Shown here one piece after another: positions 36,178-40,531 of a stretch of 40,531 bases of DNA. The DNA is from Clostridia bacterium. Lineage in GTDB: Bacteria > Bacillota > Clostridia > Christensenellales > UBA1242. Each line of letters begins with the position of its first letter. The stretch's first letter is position 1. The stretch spans positions 1 to 40,531 of the forward strand of contig JAQVYC010000011.1 of the NCBI GenBank assembly GCA_028708805.1. Direction: 5' to 3'. A program made the translations under genes and the position numbers. The notes beneath the pieces were generated by a model. It was not told the DNA's origin. It did not search any database and saw only the letters and a list, made by a program, of their open reading frames with translations.

Positions 36178-36840
36178 TTAATGCCAGTCAATTTCGTTTT
36201 TTCCATTATTTTTTAATATCTGATTAATTTTCGAGAAATGTTTACATCCCCAAAACCCATTATAAGCTGACAACGGACTTGGATGGGCTGCTTGCAAAAC
36301 TATATGCTTGGAACTATCAATAAGCGGAATAAAAATTTTAGCATTTGCTCCCCAGCATACAAAAATAACTTGTTCTTGTTTAGAATTAACTAACTTAATA
36401 ATTTCTTGCGTTAAGATTTCCCAACTTTTACCCTTATGTGAATTCGGTAGATTTTGCCTTACAGTTAAAACAGTATTTAAAAGCAAAATACCCTGCTTTG
36501 CCCAGCGTGTTAAATTTCCGCTCGGCAAACATTTTATATACAAATCACTTTCAATCTCTTTAAATATATTTTTAAGCGAAGGTGGCAAAGGCTGTCCATC
36601 CTGCACAGAAAAACAAAGTCCGTGTGCTTGATTTGGTTGATGATACGGGTCTTGCCCTATAATTACAACTCGAATATCTTTAAACTGACAATAATTTAAA
36701 CTGTTGAAAACATTTTCACAAGCTGGATAAATTGTGTAATTATTGTATTCATCTTGTAAAAAAGATTGAAGTTTTTTAAAATACTCCTTTTCAAATTCAT
36801 CTTCTAAAATTTTATGCCAATTCTTTGTTATTTTGAACAT
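36178..36840 (-). CDS. ung: Uracil-DNA glycosylase (Ung, family 1)
   Basis: Removes uracil from DNA as the first step of base-excision repair. The 220-aa product has the water-activating motif GQDPYHQ (D64, H67), the block HGLCFSVQDGQPLPPSL, and the second catalytic motif HPSPLSAYNGF. N-terminal residues (ITKNWHKILEDEF) align with the usual family start, so the ATG at 36840 is right. No ribosome site precedes it: a consensus promoter ends 6 bases before the ATG, so the mRNA is probably leaderless. Confidence 0.97.
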   Translation of the reverse strand: MFKITKNWHKILEDEFEKEYFKKLQSFLQDEYNNYTIYPACENVFNSLNYCQFKDIRVVIIGQDPYHQPNQAHGLCFSVQDGQPLPPSLKNIFKEIESDLYIKCLPSGNLTRWAKQGILLLNTVLTVRQNLPNSHKGKSWEILTQEIIKLVNSKQEQVIFVCWGANAKIFIPLIDSSKHIVLQAAHPSPLSAYNGFWGCKHFSKINQILKNNGKNEIDWH

Positions 36841-36846
36841 ATATAT

Positions 36847-36875
36847 ATTATAGTATATAATTTTTGTAATTTCAA
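36847..36875 (-). promoter_or_regulatory. Promoter abutting the ung start codon
   Basis: On the minus strand TTGAAA (36875-36870), a 17-base spacer and TATAAT (36852-36847), then only ATATAT before the ATG (36840-36838). Transcription should start at or next to the A of the ATG. Confidence 0.75.
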
Positions 36876-36974
36876 GTGAACTTGATTTAAAATAAATTTA
36901 TAAAACTTAACAAATAAATTGCAAAATCAAATTTTATATGTTAAAATATGAAAATTATAGGAATAGGAGATGTC

Positions 36975-37358
36975 ATGAATTTAAAAACTATTATTAATTC
37001 CTTGAAAAACATAATAACTGTGAAACAATTAAATAATAACGAATTTCAATTAACAACTCTTGCGAATTATCCGAATAAGCAACCTATTGTTATTTATTTA
37101 CAAAAAGTAAATAATGAATGGATTTTAGTTGATAAAAAAGAAATTTTAAAATTTATGAATAATATCTACGACTTATCCTCAGCGGAAGTTAAAGGTTGTA
37201 TAAATAATGTTATAAAAGTTTATAACTTTAAAATGCAAGGCGGAGTTTTAATTGCAGACTCAATTAATGAAACTAATCTAGCTCAAAAAGTTTTATACTT
37301 TACAATGTGTATTGCACAATTAATAAATATGTACCCATTTTTCGAGTCTCCCGAATAA
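36975..37358 (+). CDS. Hypothetical protein, possibly DUF1828-like
   Basis: A 127-aa cytoplasmic protein with no membrane segment. The middle (PIVIYLQKVNNEWILVDKKE) resembles the DUF1828 pattern of a strand, a short hairpin and an acidic turn, and the C-terminal half is helical; the match is by eye and weak. The ATG at 36975 is chosen because TAGGAG is 5 bases upstream; the ATG at 36948 would place that site inside the frame. It stands alone and ends in a clear terminator. Confidence 0.7.
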   Translation: MNLKTIINSLKNIITVKQLNNNEFQLTTLANYPNKQPIVIYLQKVNNEWILVDKKEILKFMNNIYDLSSAEVKGCINNVIKVYNFKMQGGVLIADSINETNLAQKVLYFTMCIAQLINMYPFFESPE

Positions 37359-37389
37359 AAAACCAAACTATATAATATAATTAAGTTAT

Positions 37390-37420
37390 AAATCTAAATT
37401 TAATAAATTTAGATTTTTTT
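37390..37420. terminator. Bidirectional terminator
   Basis: AAATCTAAATTT (37390-37401) and AAATTTAGATTT (37405-37416) form a perfect 12-bp stem with a 3-base loop, ending in T-runs. It lies between the convergent 127-aa and DUF378 genes. Confidence 0.75.
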
Positions 37421-37441
37421 AATAAAACTATATCTAACTTT

Positions 37442-37891
37442 TTATTCGTCATATTGCGTAACATCAAAATCTTTGAAGCCATATGTTTCGGACTCTCTTT
37501 CTCTTTCCTTGCCATTTTCGCTTTTATAATCTATATTATTTGTTTTCTTTCTATTGGAGTTGTCTATATTTGCCTTATAATTAATTTCATTTTGCTCTTG
37601 ATTATAATTTTCTTGCTTATCGTTTGACTTATTGATTTGTCGCTTTTCACCGTTTTTCTTTACATTTTTTTGCTTGAAAACATTTTCTGTTAATTTGATT
37701 TTACCCTTACTTTTTAATGCCATTGCAAGCATTACAAAAGCCGCCATTCCTATAATAAAATAAACAAATCGGCTAAGCAAACTTGCCTGCGAACCAAAAA
37801 AACCCGCTACGAAATCATACTGAAATGCTCCTATGAAGAACCAATTTAAACTTCCTATCATAATTATTATAAAACTTATAAATGTAAGCAT
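37442..37891 (-). CDS. DUF378 membrane protein with long polar tail
   Basis: Residues 1-60 match DUF378: two membrane helices with IGSLNWFFIGAFQYDFVAGFFG and LLSRFVYFIIGMAAF. Most family members stop near 70 residues. This 149-aa protein continues with ~85 residues rich in Lys, Asn, Gln and Glu (for example NDKQENYNQEQNEINYK), likely disordered and cytoplasmic. The ATG follows AAGGGGATATTTT. The function of DUF378 is unknown. Confidence 0.83.
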   Translation of the reverse strand: MLTFISFIIIMIGSLNWFFIGAFQYDFVAGFFGSQASLLSRFVYFIIGMAAFVMLAMALKSKGKIKLTENVFKQKNVKKNGEKRQINKSNDKQENYNQEQNEINYKANIDNSNRKKTNNIDYKSENGKERERESETYGFKDFDVTQYDE

Positions 37892-37995
37892 AAAATATCC
37901 CCTTATTGAATATAATGTGATTTATATAAAAATTTATACAAACTATAAACCAAAAACTATTAAGATGACAACACAAGATTAAAAAAAAATATCAC

Positions 37996-38024
37996 TTGAC
38001 ATATGAACTTATCTGAGTTATAAT
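37996..38024 (+). promoter_or_regulatory. Perfect consensus promoter of greA
   Basis: TTGACA (37996-38001), a 17-base spacer and TATAAT (38019-38024), all perfect. The transcript would carry a ~65-base leader that contains the hairpin at 38053-38075. Confidence 0.85.
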
Positions 38025-38052
38025 TCAATCTGAAAAAATCAAATTATCAAAT

Positions 38053-38078
38053 AGTTTTTGCATATGGCAAAAACTTTT
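38053..38078 (+). promoter_or_regulatory. Terminator-like hairpin in the greA leader
   Basis: AGTTTTTGC (38053-38061) and GCAAAAACT (38067-38075) form a perfect 9-bp stem with a 5-base loop, followed by TTT. It lies between the promoter and the ribosome site (38086-38090). It looks like a leader attenuator. Confidence 0.55.
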
Positions 38079-38095
38079 ATTATATAGGAGTGAAT

Positions 38096-38563
38096 ATGGT
38101 AGCTTATTTAACACCTGAGGGTAAGAAAGAATTAGAAAATAAATTAGAATATTATAAAACAGTTAAAAGAGCAGAATTAAGCGAAGCAATAGGTGTTGCA
38201 AGAGAATATGGCGATTTGAAAGAAAACGCAGAATATGACGCAGCAAAAGAAGCACAGGCTGTTCTTGAAGCTGAAATTGCTGAAATTGAATCAAAACTTA
38301 GAAATTGCGTTATTATAGATAAGAAAAACATAGACACAAGCAAGGTGTCTATTGGTTGTTATGTGAAAATTTATGATAAAAAATTCGGCGAAGAAGTGGA
38401 ATATAAAATTGTAGGTTCAACTGAAAGTAATCCTTTAAAAGGTTTAATAAGCAATGAATCACCTGTTGGAATTGCGCTTATAAATGCAAGCGTTGGTGAT
38501 ATTGTTCCAGTTGAAACTCCAGTTGGAATTAGTGAACTTAAAGTATTATCAATTCGAGTTTAA
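38096..38563 (+). CDS. greA: Transcription elongation factor GreA
   Basis: GreA enters the secondary channel of RNA polymerase and stimulates cleavage of backtracked RNA. The 155-aa product has the N-terminal coiled coil with the catalytic acidic tip region (EYGDLKENAEYDAAKEAQ) and the C-terminal FKBP-like domain ending in TPVGISELKVLSIRV. The ATG at 38096 is chosen: AGGAG lies 5 bases upstream, while the GTG at 38090 overlaps it. It is monocistronic, with a strong promoter and an attenuator-like leader. Confidence 0.97.
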   Translation: MVAYLTPEGKKELENKLEYYKTVKRAELSEAIGVAREYGDLKENAEYDAAKEAQAVLEAEIAEIESKLRNCVIIDKKNIDTSKVSIGCYVKIYDKKFGEEVEYKIVGSTESNPLKGLISNESPVGIALINASVGDIVPVETPVGISELKVLSIRV

Positions 38564-38590
38564 TTTTCTATTATGAAATTTTATAATACG

Positions 38591-38634
38591 AAAAATTAGT
38601 GAATAAATTTATCAAACCAACTTCACTAAATTTT
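38591..38634 (+). terminator. greA terminator
   Basis: AAAAATTAGTGAA pairs with TTCACTAAATTTTT with one bulged base and a loop of about 17 bases. It is followed by no long T-run beyond the arm itself. Confidence 0.45.
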
Positions 38635-38695
38635 TGGAATTTTCTTTTAACTAGGCAAACAAACTTAAAAGATTTTTTCACTTTGGCAATTCATA

Positions 38696-38724
38696 TTGAC
38701 AATTATTTACTTATTTTATATAAT
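38696..38724 (+). promoter_or_regulatory. Perfect consensus promoter of the MBL-like gene
   Basis: TTGACA (38696-38701), a 17-base spacer and TATAAT (38719-38724). The gene start lies 47 bases downstream. Confidence 0.8.
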
Positions 38725-38771
38725 GTATTGGTCTAGTAAAATAGAGCATAAATTTAATATTGAGGTATGAC

Positions 38772-39515
38772 ATGAGTCAAACATTAAAATTTTTGGTTAG
38801 CAATGTTAAGGGAGATAAAGCAACGAATGATAAAAGTTGTTACTTTAAAAAAGATGGAGTTTTAATATTTATAAACTGCGGTAGAGGTGTTTTAGATGCC
38901 GTTAAAAAAAGCATTTTATTAAAAGATGTTAAAGAAGTTTACCAAATTTTAACTCACGATAGCAATGACCATATTTTTGATATTAAAGACTTTTTTGAAT
39001 ATGTTAAAACAGAAACTGGTAAAAAGCCAATTCTAATTGATTCTATAAGCTATAAAAGAAACAAGCTAGCAAAAGCAGGGCTAAAAGAAGACCGAGATTA
39101 TGAAAGTGTTAATCCTTTAAAAAATAATTTCAATTGGATTAATTTTTTAGCTTTTCCGCATTCAGATAAAAGTTTATCATGCCCTATTGAACTTGTTTTA
39201 AATGATAAAAAAATTTTTTATGCTGGCGATTGTAATAATATACCTTTTTCTATTGAAGGCTATGATGAATATTATTTTGATTTTGCGGATAAAGAAAGTG
39301 AATACTTTATGAATATTGAAGGCATAAAAAAAGTTGTAAAGAAAAACAAAATAAGAAAAGATAAACTTTGGGTAGTTCATTTAATAAGTTTAAAAGCTTT
39401 TGAAATGGCACAAAGAGCTGGAATGCAAATTGCAACAGAAGAAAAATTGAAATTTCGCAAAGTGAAAAGAACATTAACAAAAAATGTAGAATTAAGTCCT
39501 CAATTTAAAAAATAA
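38772..39515 (+). CDS. Degenerate metallo-beta-lactamase-fold protein
   Basis: A 247-aa cytoplasmic protein with the layout of an MBL-fold hydrolase: FINCGRGV (33-40), a metal-motif position reading ILTHDSNDH (59-67), FPHSD (128-132), FYAGDCNN (149-156) and WVVHL (200-204). In the usual HxHxDH motif the first His (H62), the Asp (D66) and the last His (H67) remain, but the second His is Ser64. D153 and H203 are retained. Metal binding and hydrolase activity are therefore uncertain. The ATG at 38772 is used with GAGGT upstream, in preference to a TTG at 38760. It has its own consensus promoter. Confidence 0.68.
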   Translation: MSQTLKFLVSNVKGDKATNDKSCYFKKDGVLIFINCGRGVLDAVKKSILLKDVKEVYQILTHDSNDHIFDIKDFFEYVKTETGKKPILIDSISYKRNKLAKAGLKEDRDYESVNPLKNNFNWINFLAFPHSDKSLSCPIELVLNDKKIFYAGDCNNIPFSIEGYDEYYFDFADKESEYFMNIEGIKKVVKKNKIRKDKLWVVHLISLKAFEMAQRAGMQIATEEKLKFRKVKRTLTKNVELSPQFKK

Positions 39516-39695
39516 TTTTTTATATTTATAACAAACAAGTTTAAAGTGAATTAAATTAACGAATAAAATTTATTATAAAAAACAAAAAAATTGAAATAAA
39601 TCATATTATAACTAGGCATAAATTTATATCAGTTAAGAAATATCACAAACTTATGTAAAAAATTCTATGATGATACATAAATTTTGAAAAATATC

Positions 39696-39722
39696 TTGAC
39701 AAGTTTATAAATTTATTATAAA
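39696..39722 (+). promoter_or_regulatory. Promoter of the tRNA cluster
   Basis: TTGACA (39696-39701) and TATAAA (39717-39722) with a 15-base spacer, or TAAACT at 17 bases. Either places the start about 8-10 bases before the first tRNA. The rest of 39516-39695 is AT-rich with no gene seen. Confidence 0.5.
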
Positions 39723-39736
39723 CTAACAAAAGTCGG

Positions 39737-39812
39737 CGGGGTGTAGCGCAGTTGGTAGCGCACGTGGTTTGGGACCATGGGGCCGGGAGTTCGAGTCTCT
39801 CCACCCCGACCA
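39737..39812 (+). tRNA. tRNA-Pro (TGG)
   Basis: Acceptor CGGGGTG pairs with CACCCCG. The anticodon loop TTTGGGA gives TGG, closed by CGTGG/CCATG. The CCA end is encoded. First gene of the cluster. Confidence 0.95.
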
Positions 39813-39815
39813 TGT

Positions 39816-39892
39816 GGACCTTTAGCTCAGCTGGTTAGAGCATCCGGCTCATAACCGGGCGGTCCGGGGTTCGAATCCCTGAAGGTCCACCA
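39816..39892 (+). tRNA. tRNA with CAT anticodon (Met or Ile2)
   Basis: Acceptor GGACCTT pairs with AAGGTCC; the anticodon loop CTCATAA is closed by TCCGG/CCGGG, and CCA is encoded. The acceptor end resembles clostridial and bacillar Ile2 tRNA (lysidine-modified CAU). Elongator Met cannot be excluded; initiator is ruled out by the paired first base. Confidence 0.93.
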
Positions 39893-39895
39893 CCT

Positions 39896-39942
39896 TAATG
39901 GATACAGATGCTTAAAGTTGTTTTTTGAATCTGCATCCATTA
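39896..39942 (+). repeat. Long hairpin between tRNA-Met/Ile2 and tRNA-Asp
   Basis: TAATGGATACAGAT (39896-39909) pairs with ATCTGCATCCATTA (39929-39942) in a 14-bp stem with one A.C mismatch and a 19-base loop. No T-run follows, so it is not an ordinary terminator; it may be a processing site in the tRNA precursor. Confidence 0.6.
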
Positions 39943-39945
39943 TTT

Positions 39946-40022
39946 GGTCCGGTAGCTCAGTTGGTTAGAGCGCTAGCCTGTCACGCTAGAGGCCGAGAGT
40001 TCAAGTCTCTTCCGGATCGCCA
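39946..40022 (+). tRNA. tRNA-Asp (GTC)
   Basis: Acceptor GGTCCGG pairs with CCGGATC (one G.U-type pair). The anticodon loop CTGTCAC is closed by CTAGC/GCTAG. The CCA is encoded. Confidence 0.95.
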
Positions 40023-40026
40023 TTAT

Positions 40027-40102
40027 GCCTTGATAGCTCAGTCGGTAGAGCAAAGGACTGAAAATCCTTGTGTCGGTGGTTCGATTCCGCCTCAAGGCAC
40101 CA
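40027..40102 (+). tRNA. tRNA-Phe (GAA)
   Basis: Acceptor GCCTTGA pairs with TCAAGGC. The anticodon loop CTGAAAA is closed by AAGGA/TCCTT. The CCA is encoded. Confidence 0.95.
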
Positions 40103-40190
40103 AAAAAAAGATAAATTCTTTTTTTAAAACTAACCAAATAAAAGCAATAATAATAATAAATAAATGTGGCTCAATTCAGAGACAAATAAT

Positions 40191-40265
40191 GCTGGTGTGG
40201 CTCAATGGCAGAGCAGCTGATTTGTAATCAGCAGGTTGTAGGTTCGACTCCTATCACCAGCTCCA
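40191..40265 (+). tRNA. tRNA-Thr (TGT)
   Basis: Acceptor GCTGGTG pairs with CACCAGC. The anticodon loop TTTGTAA is closed by GCTGA/TCAGC. The CCA is encoded. An 88-bp AT-rich spacer separates it from tRNA-Phe. Confidence 0.95.
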
Positions 40266-40268
40266 TAT

Positions 40269-40353
40269 GGGAAGGTTGCAGAGTGGTCAAATGCAACAGA
40301 CTGTAAATCTGTCGCCTCCGGCTTCGATGGTTCGAATCCGTCCCTTCCCACCA
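40269..40353 (+). tRNA. tRNA-Tyr (GTA)
   Basis: Acceptor GGGAAGG pairs with CCTTCCC. The anticodon loop CTGTAAA is closed by ACAGA/TCTGT, and a long class II variable arm is present, as expected for Tyr. The CCA is encoded. Confidence 0.95.
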
Positions 40354-40367
40354 ATATTATATAAAAC

Positions 40368-40397
40368 GAACCCAGTTCATTCTGAGTTCTTTTTTTT
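40368..40397 (+). terminator. Terminator of the tRNA cluster
   Basis: GAACCCAG (40368-40375) and CTGAGTTC (40382-40389) form an 8-bp stem with one mismatch and a 6-base loop, followed by T8. The remaining bases to 40531 are AT-rich with no gene seen. Confidence 0.75.
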
Positions 40398-40531
40398 ATT
40401 ATTTTTCACCTGCAATTTAATTGTTTGTTTTATTCACCTACAACTTCAATAGAAAAAATTAAAGTGGAAAAAACAACCAAAGATATGGTAAAGAATTCAT
40501 CTAAAAAATAAATACATAATAAACAAAAGTT

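Noticed and set aside
39925..40227. Open frame running through tRNA-Asp and tRNA-Phe
   Set aside because: It is the well-known spurious translation of tRNA genes (PVAQLVRALACHARGREFKS type), with no independent ribosome site.
40267..40452. Open frame over tRNA-Tyr and its terminator
   Set aside because: It covers a clear tRNA and terminator and has no coding signature.
1..40531. CRISPR array, insertion sequence or prophage
   Set aside because: No regularly spaced direct repeats, transposase, integrase or phage structural genes were seen in any frame.

Overview
The window looks like the chromosome of a very AT-rich, spore-forming member of the Clostridia/Firmicutes, probably an uncultured gut lineage. 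Support comes from sporulation and germination genes (sleB-ypeB, spoIIR, a SPOCS/LysM protein), veg, a Bacillus-type ~270-nt SRP RNA with an Alu domain, purine-rich Shine-Dalgarno sites and consensus TTGACA/TATAAT promoters. The species cannot be fixed from the sequence.

Layout. (1) 1-10.3 kb: a VirD4/TraG-type coupling ATPase with its own promoter and terminator and no other secretion gene in view, then a 2583-residue single-pass surface protein. (2) 10.3-13.7 kb: a membrane class III nucleotide cyclase, an unrecognised 191-aa protein, and a Rho-like protein that keeps the N-terminal and RNA-binding regions but lacks a recognisable P-loop and the C-terminus. (3) 13.8-19.1 kb, sporulation block: sleB-ypeB (behind a sigma-G-like promoter), spoIIR, a SPOCS/LysM protein and veg. 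A striking 81-bp cloverleaf of nested inverted repeats lies between spoIIR and the SPOCS gene. (4) 19.1-23.4 kb: an acidic double zinc-ribbon protein, a lipoprotein, a cysteine desulfurase paired with an IscU-like protein that has lost every cluster ligand, and thioredoxin. (5) 23.5-32.1 kb, minus-strand housekeeping run: TM2 protein, mnmA, yifB, dprA, topA, hslV, hslU. (6) 32.2-37.9 kb: a Cys-rich small protein, then (minus strand) ung with an apparently leaderless promoter, the SRP RNA, a HEPN-like/CBS protein, an RluA-family pseudouridine synthase and pepF (TTG start); also a DUF1828-like and a DUF378 protein. (7) 38.0-40.4 kb: greA with a terminator-like leader hairpin, a degenerate metallo-beta-lactamase-fold protein, and a six-gene tRNA cluster (Pro, Met/Ile2, Asp, Phe, Thr, Tyr).

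The genes are mostly short operons: sleB-ypeB for cortex hydrolysis; desulfurase plus scaffold-like protein, with mnmA as a possible sulfur acceptor; topA-hslV-hslU; and CBS-rlu-pepF. The most unusual items are two conserved-family proteins stripped of catalytic or ligand residues (Rho-like, IscU-like), the cloverleaf repeat and the leaderless ung promoter. No complete mobile element, CRISPR array or prophage is visible.
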